Assembly: GCA_964467785.1 (NCBI GenBank)
Contig: CAYXVB010000058.1
Span: forward strand, 1-20,318
DNA: 20,318 bases
Direction: 5' to 3'
From: CAYXVB01 sp964467785
GTDB taxonomy: Bacteria > Bdellovibrionota > UBA1018
The notes beneath the pieces were generated by a model. That model did not search any database, was not told the origin of the DNA, and saw nothing but the letters and a program-made list of their open reading frames with translations. Position numbers and translations under genes: made by a program. Shown piece after piece: positions 1-6,547 of the stretch. Within the stretch, counting starts at the first letter, position 1, and every line of letters begins with the position of its first letter.

Positions 1-469
1 AAATCTTACGGGCGCAAACTTGGGTCGACCAATAGTCCGCCTGCCCTTCGGACGCGGACCAGGGGTTGCCTAAGGGGCCCTTGAGCGGATACCCCGCCAG
101 ATGATGGCCCAACTCGTGGCACATGACGAGAGCGAACCCGTCCTGTGTCATCTCCTTGCGGCGGGCCAATCCGCCGAACATTCGAACCACCCAGACATCG
201 GGGCTGGTACGTTTGGGGTAGGCATTCACGGTCGAATCGCTCCAAGCTTCCTCGACTTGCAACGTTGCTCCATAGCTGCGCACAATCGGCTCGAACTCCC
301 GCTTCACCCGCGCGATGAGCCGATGAAAATCGGACGGGCTAACCCGATAAATGATCTTGGGATTATCCTCCAGGTGGAGGTTGTTGAGCGGGAACGTATC
401 CGCTTGCGCAACTGTCGAAAGGCTGAGGAATAAAGAAGCAACGACTGCCCATGTGTAGTGACGACTCAT
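1..469 (-). CDS. Secreted HExxH (M48-like) metalloprotease, copy 1, C-terminus cut off by window edge
   Basis: The reading frame starts at ATG 469 and stays open to base 2, so 156 residues are visible and the rest lies outside the window. Residues 1-23 look like a Sec signal peptide (charged start, hydrophobic stretch, then AQA), so a periplasmic or secreted protein is expected. The zinc-protease motif HELGHH is at residues 118-123, followed by EGQAD at 141-145, which resembles the ExxxD third-ligand region of M48 gluzincins. Aligned by hand with the protein at 929-1846, about 70% of the mature part is identical, in the same register and without gaps, so the two are tandem paralogues. The start has only a weak ribosome site. 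The substrate is unknown. Family assignment rests on the motifs alone. Confidence 0.85.
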   Translation of the reverse strand, partial: MSRHYTWAVVASLFLSLSTVAQADTFPLNNLHLEDNPKIIYRVSPSDFHRLIARVKREFEPIVRSYGATLQVEEAWSDSTVNAYPKRTSPDVWVVRMFGGLARRKEMTQDGFALVMCHELGHHLAGYPLKGPLGNPWSASEGQADYWSTQVCARKI

Positions 470-664
470 CCGGCGAGGATCCACCAGCGACAATACAGTG
501 CGTCAAACCAAAAGTATCTAACACCCGTTGAATAACGTCGCACAAAAACCGCTGCCAGAGCTGAACTTCAGGGAGTCAGGTCGCGACGCCTTGACAAGAG
601 TCAACTTCACATCGACAGGTTCTAGGTTGCATCACGAACTCTTTTGGTCTATCTAGTGGAACGT

Positions 665-736
665 ATGCGTAAATTAAAAGAAATGATCAAGCGGATGCTC
701 CGCACGACATCCCAATCTCGCCTCGCTCTGGCTTGA
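665..736 (+). CDS. Possible 23-residue basic peptide or small-RNA region
   Basis: ATG at 665 opens a 23-codon frame ending in TGA at 734-736, 30 bases before a good plus-strand terminator. The peptide would be basic and amphipathic at its start (MRKLKEMIKRMLR) with a polar and alanine-rich end. The ribosome site is poor (GTGGA about 6 bases upstream). A weak promoter-like pair, TTGCAT (627-632) and TATCTA (650-655) with 17 bases between, lies just upstream; if it is used the message would be nearly leaderless. The frame is short enough to arise by chance, and an untranslated small RNA fits equally well. Confidence 0.2.
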   Translation: MRKLKEMIKRMLRTTSQSRLALA

Positions 737-766
737 GCCGGACCGATCCAGTGAGCTTCAGGTAAC

Positions 767-795
767 GCCTCGCGATCTTACGCGGGGCTTTTTTT
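767..795 (+). terminator. Rho-independent terminator (plus strand)
   Basis: GCCTCGCG (767-774) pairs with CGCGGGGC (781-788) through one G-U pair, with a 6-base loop and seven T residues at 789-795. It points away from both protease genes, so it must serve a plus-strand transcript starting within about 300 bases upstream. Confidence 0.75.
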
Positions 796-828
796 ACCCT
801 CCACTTTCAGAGATTCCTTCGGGGGCGA

Positions 829-846
829 GTCGCCCTACTGGGCGAC
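829..846. repeat. Perfect inverted repeat, 7-bp arms, 4-base loop
   Basis: GTCGCCC (829-835) and GGGCGAC (840-846) form a GC-rich hairpin. Neither strand has a T-run after it, so it is not an ordinary intrinsic terminator. It lies between the two terminators of this gap and could protect 3' ends or be incidental. Confidence 0.4.
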
Positions 847-850
847 ATCC

Positions 851-888
851 AAAAGAAAAGGCGCAAGCAGCATTCCCTGCTCGCGCCT
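851..888 (-). terminator. Rho-independent terminator of the protease operon
   Basis: On the minus strand GGCGCGAGCAG (887-877) pairs with CTGCTTGCGCC (870-860) with one mismatch and a 6-base loop, followed by TTTTCTTTT (859-851). It begins about 40 bases after the stop codon of the protease gene ending at 929. The A-rich opposite flank means it may also stop plus-strand transcription weakly. Confidence 0.85.
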
Positions 889-928
889 TTCAGATTTCAA
901 ATGATGATGCGTCAAAGAAACTAAATTC

Positions 929-1846
929 TTACCAATTGCTCAAGAGCGGACGGAACCAGCACGCCGGCCGGGAGCCGTCCATAGGAGAGCCAGTGTCTTC
1001 GCAGGAGAAAAGCGCCGCTTCCTTTTCCATGTCGAGTTCGGAGCCATTGGCAATACGCATTGAATTTCCAGGAATCCGTTCGATATCAAAACTCCGACGG
1101 CAGGCCGCGCCGTTGAGATACGTATCCAGCCGGCACTGAGCCTGCGGATGTTTCGTGTCGGTGACCGCGACCCGCTCACGCGAAAAATTCTCAAACGAAA
1201 CAGCGCGGCGATTGTCCTGCAGGCGGTTCAGGAGATTGGCGAGCGAAAGACCAGCCTCAGCCGTGCGATAGCAAAGATCGCGCTCCTTTTGCGCGTTCAA
1301 GCGGAGATCACAGACCCGCTTGGCGAATTCCGGAACCGTGTGGCGATGACGGGCGTTTTCCTCGAGCTCGTTTTCCCAAATCTTGCGAGCACAAACCTGA
1401 GTCGCGAAATAATCGGACTGGCCCTCAGAGGCCGCCCAGACATTCCCCGTTTTCATCTTGTATGGATAACCGCCCAAATGATGGCCAAGCTCATGGCAGA
1501 CCACGAGCGCAAAGCCGTCTTGCGAGACTTCCTTGCGGCGAGCAAGGCCGCCGTACATATGCACGCCCCAGACATTCGGCGACGGACGATCCGCAAACGC
1601 ATTGACCGTCGAGTCATACCAACGTTCCTCGATCTTCAGCTCCGCGCCATGTCTGCGCACGATCGGAGCGAACTCACGGGCAACACGCTGAATGATTCTC
1701 TGAAAATCGTTAGGAGTGACGCGATAGAAAATTTTCGGATTATCTTCGAGATGAAGCTGATTGAGCGGCAAGGTACTTGCCTTCGCGCCAGCCGAAAATC
1801 CGACCAAACCCAAAACCACCAAAGCAACTTGTCTGTATCCCCACAT
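929..1846 (-). CDS. Secreted HExxH (M48-like) metalloprotease, copy 2
   Basis: This 305-residue protein starts at ATG 1846; an in-frame TTG at 1870 would add eight residues before the signal peptide and is less likely. Residues 1-23 form a Sec signal peptide ending AKA. HELGHH at 118-123 gives two zinc-binding histidines and the catalytic glutamate, and EGQSD at 141-145 supplies the likely third ligand (E141), as in M48-type gluzincins. The C-terminal half (after about 150) is rich in cysteine, suggesting disulfides in the periplasm or outside the cell. It is the last gene of a run with the phosphatase and barrel-protein genes (33 bases after the phosphatase stop) and is followed by a strong terminator. 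It is a close paralogue of the gene at 1-469. The substrate cannot be told; degradation of envelope or prey proteins is possible but unproven. Confidence 0.85.
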   Translation of the reverse strand: MWGYRQVALVVLGLVGFSAGAKASTLPLNQLHLEDNPKIFYRVTPNDFQRIIQRVAREFAPIVRRHGAELKIEERWYDSTVNAFADRPSPNVWGVHMYGGLARRKEVSQDGFALVVCHELGHHLGGYPYKMKTGNVWAASEGQSDYFATQVCARKIWENELEENARHRHTVPEFAKRVCDLRLNAQKERDLCYRTAEAGLSLANLLNRLQDNRRAVSFENFSRERVAVTDTKHPQAQCRLDTYLNGAACRRSFDIERIPGNSMRIANGSELDMEKEAALFSCEDTGSPMDGSRPACWFRPLLSNW

Positions 1847-1879
1847 GACGGTCGGAGGTACCAAGCCCAAAATGGACGG

Positions 1880-3022
1880 TCAAGTGATTTGCCGGATAAT
1901 CCGCGCATCAACATCGAAGATGGCAGCACTACAGTCCTGCTGCGGCACGTCATCCGACTCCGTGAATTTTGACTTCACGGCAAACACTAATTCATTGAGA
2001 AGGTCCTCGGATTCGCGATCGCGAAACCGGGAGAGAAGCGCGACCATGTCCTGCACTCCCCCACCCGCATCGATAAAACCGTCGGAAAGCACGATCAACC
2101 GACCGCCCGGCTCAAGACAAAGTTCCACTTCCTCGACTGCGGGCATTCCAGAAGTCTGAGTGATCAGTCCGCTGTGCGCGTGGAGGGGCTCAAAGGATTT
2201 TCCCGGCGCACAATAAAATGCCATCGAGGTTCCGAGATTAAGATAACGCATCTTGTAATCTTTGCGCGAGAGCACGCCATAGAACAGACTCAGCTTGTCT
2301 TTAGCACCAAGCGTTAGAGCCAGCTCTTCGTGGATCTTTCTCACAGTATCCTGGCACGAGCGGGCTTCGTTGGCCGAGAGTTTCATCGCGACCCGCATGA
2401 GCACCGCGAGCACGTTGCTCGAAAGGCCGTAAGTCGACGAGTCCGTAAGCACCACCGAGAGGAGATTTCCATCCTGCGACTCGGCGAGATCAAAGTGGTC
2501 ACCGCCCGACTTCATCCCCGCGAGGTATCGGCTCGCGATCCTGAAGCCCTTTACGTCCGGGAACCGGGAGGGAACCTTGGACTTCTGCAACCGCTCGGCG
2601 AGCTTGAGATCTTCCTGGAGCCGTTCGATCAAACCTCTGAAGCTTTCGTTGAGACGGCTGACTTCGTCCCACATGAGGAGCTGTTGATAATGCCTGACTT
2701 TGCTCAGCACCTCGAGAGCGCGCAACGGCCGAAGCAGGACATCATCCACCTGTCCGTCGACGAAAACTTTGGGGAGTTCAGGAGCGCCGCCGCGGTCCTC
2801 CATCACCAGGAATACGGCCCTGCCGCCGCGATCGAGTCCGGCCAACAGTTTTTCCAAATGATCGACGCCCTGCTCGATGAAGAGGATCTGACCCCATTGA
2901 GTGCTTTCGGAAGCGGCCCGCACGCTCGCTTCGACAAGTGAGGCCAAGGAGGTGCGGATCTCCATCACCAGCTTTGCCTCACTTGCGGGATCCTTGCCTA
3001 GTACGGTGAGCTGCAATTCCAT
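1880..3022 (-). CDS. Pseudo-receiver plus SpoIIE/RsbU-type PP2C phosphatase
   Basis: The protein has 380 residues. Residues about 42-112 resemble a degenerate response-regulator receiver: the end DDVLLRPL followed by a helix is receiver-like, but the phospho-acceptor aspartate is not evident and the usual lysine is R98. A helical linker (115-148) leads to a SpoIIE/RsbU-type PP2C domain from about 140 to 372. The metal-binding aspartates appear present: D175 in GGDHFD, D194 in LTD, D314 in SDG and D363 in QQDC. The usual DVSGHG motif has become TDSSTYG and the usual DDxT has become DCSA. Such enzymes dephosphorylate Ser/Thr in partner-switch proteins; no anti-sigma or STAS partner lies in the window. 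ATG 3022 has a good GAGGAG site 8 bases upstream, 30 bases after the stop of the barrel-protein gene, so the two are co-transcribed. Cytoplasmic, as no signal peptide or membrane segment is seen. Confidence 0.85.
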   Translation of the reverse strand: MELQLTVLGKDPASEAKLVMEIRTSLASLVEASVRAASESTQWGQILFIEQGVDHLEKLLAGLDRGGRAVFLVMEDRGGAPELPKVFVDGQVDDVLLRPLRALEVLSKVRHYQQLLMWDEVSRLNESFRGLIERLQEDLKLAERLQKSKVPSRFPDVKGFRIASRYLAGMKSGGDHFDLAESQDGNLLSVVLTDSSTYGLSSNVLAVLMRVAMKLSANEARSCQDTVRKIHEELALTLGAKDKLSLFYGVLSRKDYKMRYLNLGTSMAFYCAPGKSFEPLHAHSGLITQTSGMPAVEEVELCLEPGGRLIVLSDGFIDAGGGVQDMVALLSRFRDRESEDLLNELVFAVKSKFTESDDVPQQDCSAAIFDVDARIIRQIT

Positions 3023-3052
3023 GGTGTCGTCTCCTCGTTTCCGGCTTATGGC

Positions 3053-4180
3053 TCAGAACGCGCGTATCAGGAACTGCCCCAGGAACCTGGGTTCCCGGAT
3101 GCTGTTGTACTGAACGCCGTATTCCTCGTTGTAATACGTGAAATTGATGTCGCCCTTGCCATAGCGCAGGCCGACGCCCAGGGATGGATAATTGGCCCCC
3201 CAGCCCGCGCGGACAAAGAAGCGATCCGCGAAAGACAGCTCCAACCCGAGACAGAGGCGGCCCAGCGGCGCCACTCCCGAAGTGTTCGAGATATCCCGGT
3301 ATTGCATGACCCAATTCATGTACATGCCGCCGCCCAGCTTGGGCTGCAGGCTGAAGGAGGCGTCAAAGCTCATCGGATCCGACGGCGGCGCGCCCGTCGG
3401 ATTCGAGCTAAAGCTCAACAGGGACGGCATCGAGTAGGTCGTTCCCAAAATGTTGCGCGCGACGAAATTGAAGGATGGAAGCATGGCGATCGGCAAGGTC
3501 ATGGCAAATCCCGCGTTGTGCGACAGCCCCGAGCCCTGGAGGAGCTGACTGGTGTACGCCATATTGGCCGAGCCACGCGCAAGCGTGATGCCGGTGTTTG
3601 GAGTCACCGCCTGGCTCACCCACTGTAAACTGTAACCGATGCGCACGATGCCGCTGGCCAGCCGGGTGCCGACAGAGGCGGTCGGAACGAGCTGATAGAG
3701 GCTGCGATAAGTGACGGTAGCCCCGTCCGAGTACGCCGCGCTGTTGGTCTGCCAGAGCAACCCCACGGCAAAAAGGTTCTTGAAAGCGTAGCCGCTCATC
3801 ACCGAAACGCCGGCGCCGCTGAGCCGAAAGGGATTGGCGTACAATCCATTGGCGTTGCTCTCGAGCGCGAACACATCAAGCAGGTTCGTGCCGCTCAGCC
3901 CGAAGTTGAGCGAGTCGGTGTAGCCACGGTTTCCGTAAAAGACGACATTGAACGTGTCGAGACGGGAGTTCCTGAACCGCGCGACGTCCGCAGGATTATT
4001 GAAGAGCGCCGAGGCCACGTCCTCACCGATAGGAAGATAAGCGCCGCCCAACGCCGCCTCGCGCCCGCTCTGAAAACGCGGTGCGGGGATCAGTCCCCAC
4101 CCGGCCCAAGCCTGCTCGCCTCCCGCCCCGAGGGCCAGAAGCGCCATACCCGCATTCCTCAAGGCTTTGCGCAAACCCAT
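3053..4180 (-). CDS. Outer-membrane beta-barrel protein (FadL/PorV-like)
   Basis: The 375-residue protein has a signal peptide at 1-26 (cleavage after AWA). The mature N-terminus has the pattern GG.Y..IGEDVASALFNNPA, typical of FadL/PorV/UPF0164-type barrels in which asparagine-proline-alanine ends the first segment. The rest alternates polar and hydrophobic residues with many aromatic girdle residues, and the chain ends in phenylalanine (IRAF), the usual signal for the BAM complex. It is therefore expected in the outer membrane, either as a hydrophobic-compound transporter or a structural/secretion component; which one cannot be read from the sequence. The start is ATG 4180 with AGGA 5 bases upstream. 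It is the first gene of the operon with the phosphatase and protease genes and is divergent from the HD-GYP gene across 121 bases. Confidence 0.75.
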   Translation of the reverse strand: MGLRKALRNAGMALLALGAGGEQAWAGWGLIPAPRFQSGREAALGGAYLPIGEDVASALFNNPADVARFRNSRLDTFNVVFYGNRGYTDSLNFGLSGTNLLDVFALESNANGLYANPFRLSGAGVSVMSGYAFKNLFAVGLLWQTNSAAYSDGATVTYRSLYQLVPTASVGTRLASGIVRIGYSLQWVSQAVTPNTGITLARGSANMAYTSQLLQGSGLSHNAGFAMTLPIAMLPSFNFVARNILGTTYSMPSLLSFSSNPTGAPPSDPMSFDASFSLQPKLGGGMYMNWVMQYRDISNTSGVAPLGRLCLGLELSFADRFFVRAGWGANYPSLGVGLRYGKGDINFTYYNEEYGVQYNSIREPRFLGQFLIRAF

Positions 4181-4301
4181 GCTTTCCTATCGGATTTTCC
4201 GGCGCTGTCTGTAGTTCAAAAAACTGGGGAATATTTGCCGATTTAGGCTCATGGGAATCCGCGACGCGACCGATGAGTGAAGTCGGAGAGGGTACAGCCG
4301 G

Positions 4302-4946
4302 ATGAAAGATCACCGTCCCGAATGGGCCGAACAAACCGCGCAAGCCCTGATGAGGACCTTGCGCGAGCGTGACCCATACACCTATGGACATTGCCTGCGC
4401 GTCGCGCGCAATGCCCGCATGCTCGCCAAGGCGGCGGGGCTGTCGGAGTACGAGCAGCAGGTGGTCGAGTTCGCCAGCATGTTCCATGATCTTGGCAAAC
4501 TCGGAATCCCGGACTCCGTCCTTTTGAAGCCAGGCCGACTCAATGACCAGGAAGAGGCCATCATGCGCCTCCATCCCGCCAAGAGCGCCGAGATCCTGAT
4601 GCCGCTCTCGCAGGTCCCGTTCTTCCGCTCGACCCTTCCGGGCGTGCGCTGCCATCACGAGCGGATCGACGGCCTCGGCTATCCCGACGGGCTCAAAGGC
4701 GAGTCGATCCCGCTGATCGCGCGGATCATCCTCATTTCAGATACTTTTGATGCCATGACGACCAACCGTCCGTATCGCAAGGGACTCACGATCGACACGG
4801 CCTTCAAGGAGCTCAAGCTCTTCAGCGGCCGCCAGTTCGATCCGCACCTCGTCAAGATCTTCATCCAAGCGTTCCCTACCTGGGGCGAGTACGCGGAGGA
4901 GATCACCGAGGAATACGTCACCGCCACGTTCAAGCGCGCGGCTTGA
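4302..4946 (+). CDS. Stand-alone HD-GYP domain protein, probable c-di-GMP phosphodiesterase
   Basis: At 214 residues this is little more than one HD-GYP domain. Seen in order: the first metal-site region with H30, the HD pair H62-D63, H91, the HH pair at 118-119, the signature GYP at 126-128, and SDTFDAM with RPYRKG after 146. All signature residues are intact, so hydrolysis of cyclic di-GMP is expected. There is no receiver, PAS or membrane sensor, so its input must come from a partner protein. The start ATG 4302 follows GGAGAGG (4285-4291). A 10-codon frame starting at ATG 4273 ends in TGA at 4303-4305, overlapping this start, so coupled reading is possible. It is divergent from the barrel/phosphatase/protease operon and probably shares its control region. 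Confidence 0.93.
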   Translation: MKDHRPEWAEQTAQALMRTLRERDPYTYGHCLRVARNARMLAKAAGLSEYEQQVVEFASMFHDLGKLGIPDSVLLKPGRLNDQEEAIMRLHPAKSAEILMPLSQVPFFRSTLPGVRCHHERIDGLGYPDGLKGESIPLIARIILISDTFDAMTTNRPYRKGLTIDTAFKELKLFSGRQFDPHLVKIFIQAFPTWGEYAEEITEEYVTATFKRAA

Positions 4947-5114
4947 ACGCTCAGGGTGCCGAGACGAAGTATTTCCCGGACTGCAGCAGCGCACTATCCG
5001 AGGCGATAGAGACGCGATTTCAAATTTATTACCAGGAAATCAACATCATCGAGCCTAACAACGTGTCACGAAGGACACGGTGAAATCGCATAGTTCCCAT
5101 AACACTATCAATTT

Positions 5115-5141
5115 TTGATCAATGAAGTCAACTACTATAGG
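5115..5141 (+). promoter_or_regulatory. Weak promoter candidate for the lipoprotein gene
   Basis: TTGATC (5115-5120) and TATAGG (5136-5141) are 15 bases apart, shorter than ideal, just upstream of the ATG at 5161. TTGATC is also part of the palindrome TTGATCAA (5115-5122). The stretch 4947-5160 is AT-richer than its surroundings but otherwise shows no gene and no clear terminator for the HD-GYP gene. Confidence 0.25.
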
Positions 5142-5160
5142 CTGATCTTACGGGGACTTC

Positions 5161-6540
5161 ATGACACCAACCTGCAAGAAGAGTTTAGCCGGTCTTTTTT
5201 TGGTCAGTTTTTTTGCCATGGCTTGTGCGCCGAGAAGTAGCGTGAGCGATAAGCCCGCTTCGTCAAATTCCCAAGCGTACCTTCAGAGAAGCGCGTACCT
5301 GCAGCAACTTTCCGGAGACATCCGTTACTTCGGCTTCTGGGGAGATGCGCTCAATGGCGTCGGAACTGGCGATTACATCCAAGAAACCGCGAGCGCGGCC
5401 AATGTCCATTTCATCGGCGTGAACTCAGACTACGGGATCACGCAAGCCTGGTCCGACAAAGTCTCGGCAGCCCGAAGCAAGGGCAATAAATCAATTCTGA
5501 TGCTCGAATCGGTGCTGTTCCAATGGGCTTCCAGCAACCCGCATCCCTACCGCGCGAGCCTCATGAACAATCTCAAATCCGTCCTGGCGGGCCAAGAAAG
5601 TTCAATTGTAGGTATTTATCTCATCGATGAGCCCTTCTGGAAAAACAGCTTGAACACGAAACCACTGAGCGACGATCAGGTTTACGCCAATCTCGCCGAC
5701 GCGGCCAAGTTCGTGAAGCAGCACTTCCCAAACGCCGTAGTCATCACCACCGAGGCAGCACCCGTGGTGCAGTCAAAGAACATTCAGATGCCCCAGGAAA
5801 TCGACTGGATCGGGGTCAACTGCTACGCCTACTACGCCGAATGCACGACGGTCGAGCAGTTGGACGGCCTCTACACAAGGCTGAAAAACGCTCTCAAGTC
5901 GCACCAAAAAATGATCTTCACGCTGGACGGCCATTGGAGTTCCCTGACAGGGATCGATGCAAGTACCGGCGCCACCCGGCTCGTCAATCGGAACAAAGAC
6001 ATCTTAAAACTGATCCCGAAGTATCCTACGATCGCGCTGTTCCCGTTTATCTATCAGTCCCATGGCCCCGAGGGAATTATCGGAACCCGGGACTTGCCTG
6101 AGCCTTCGGATAAGAGCCTGATCCCGCTCAAGACACTTCTCTTTGGTTTGGGCGGTAGGATCAAAGGCTGTACTTCGTTGAATCCGTCCTGTGAGGGCAA
6201 GGATTATGTCCGAAGAGATTCCTGCGGAAATGAGATCGAGCGCTGGAAGAACGCTCCGGCTCCGTATTGCCAAGTGCAGCCAATTCCGAATCCGACCCCA
6301 ACTCAGACTCAAGCTCCGGCACCCAACTGTGTTTCACAAACGCCGAGATGCGAAGGCCGGAACTACGTGAGAAGAGACTCCTGCGGAAGGGAAATCGAAC
6401 GTTGGAAGAATGCGCCGGCCCCGTACTGCCCTTGCGTCAACTTGGAACCAAAATGCGAGGGCAGAGACTACGTGCGAAGGGATACTTGCGGAAAAGTGAT
6501 CGAACGCTGGGTCAACGCCCCTGCACCCTATTGCCGCTAA
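5161..6540 (+). CDS. Lipoprotein with glycosidase-like barrel and three four-cysteine repeats
   Basis: The 459-residue protein begins with a lipoprotein-type signal: a hydrophobic core to residue 21, then C22 in AMAC, an imperfect lipobox. Residues about 50-330 look like a TIM barrel of the glycoside-hydrolase type. Strand-like segments include YFGFWG (56-61), IVGIYLIDEPFW (149-160), DWIGVNCYAYY (215-225) and MIFTLDGHW (251-259), and E157 in DEP is in a position typical of a catalytic acid. This fold call comes from pattern only; no family is named with confidence. The C-terminus carries three near-identical 34-residue repeats with four cysteines each, separated by a proline/glutamine/threonine-rich 19-residue linker and then by a single residue. 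Likely exported and anchored by lipid. The gene stands alone and converges on astB with 7 bases between stop codons. Confidence 0.8.
   Translation: MTPTCKKSLAGLFLVSFFAMACAPRSSVSDKPASSNSQAYLQRSAYLQQLSGDIRYFGFWGDALNGVGTGDYIQETASAANVHFIGVNSDYGITQAWSDKVSAARSKGNKSILMLESVLFQWASSNPHPYRASLMNNLKSVLAGQESSIVGIYLIDEPFWKNSLNTKPLSDDQVYANLADAAKFVKQHFPNAVVITTEAAPVVQSKNIQMPQEIDWIGVNCYAYYAECTTVEQLDGLYTRLKNALKSHQKMIFTLDGHWSSLTGIDASTGATRLVNRNKDILKLIPKYPTIALFPFIYQSHGPEGIIGTRDLPEPSDKSLIPLKTLLFGLGGRIKGCTSLNPSCEGKDYVRRDSCGNEIERWKNAPAPYCQVQPIPNPTPTQTQAPAPNCVSQTPRCEGRNYVRRDSCGREIERWKNAPAPYCPCVNLEPKCEGRDYVRRDTCGKVIERWVNAPAPYCR
6169..6534 (+). repeat. Three copies of a 34-residue four-cysteine protein repeat
   Basis: Copies lie at 6169-6270, 6328-6429 and 6433-6534 (residues 337-370, 390-423 and 425-458). 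Each runs C, five residues, P-type residue, C-EG, YVRRD, CG, IERW, NAPAPYC, with cysteines at repeat positions 1, 8, 19 and 34. Many differences between the copies are silent third-base changes while the protein stays nearly constant. That points to an old duplication kept by selection on the protein. I do not recognise the repeat as a named domain; paired disulfides and a binding role outside the cell are inferred. Confidence 0.85.
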
Positions 6541-6547
6541 GGCAGGC

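Larger units (their letters stand above)
470..928. other. 459-base gap between the tandem proteases
   Basis: No gene of ordinary size is visible. The stretch holds, in order: the upstream region of the left protease; a 23-codon plus-strand ORF (665-736); a plus-strand intrinsic terminator (767-795); a perfect 7-bp hairpin (829-846); and the terminator of the right-hand protease gene (851-888). A plus-strand terminator with no conventional plus-strand gene in front of it suggests a short independent transcript. Confidence 0.7.

Noticed and set aside
823..846. Three alternating GGGCGA/TCGCCC arms as an attenuator-like switch
   Set aside because: The first two arms are separated by one base and cannot form a hairpin loop, and no plus-strand gene follows to be controlled.
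1148..1972. Plus-strand open frame of 274 codons opposite the second protease
   Set aside because: Antisense to a protein with signal peptide, HELGHH motif and a close paralogue; no motif of its own.
4237..4244. GCCGATTT as a sigma-28 (FliA) -10 element for the HD-GYP gene
   Set aside because: The -35 position at the proper spacing reads AAAAAACT, a poor match to TAAAGTTT, so only half of the promoter is supported.
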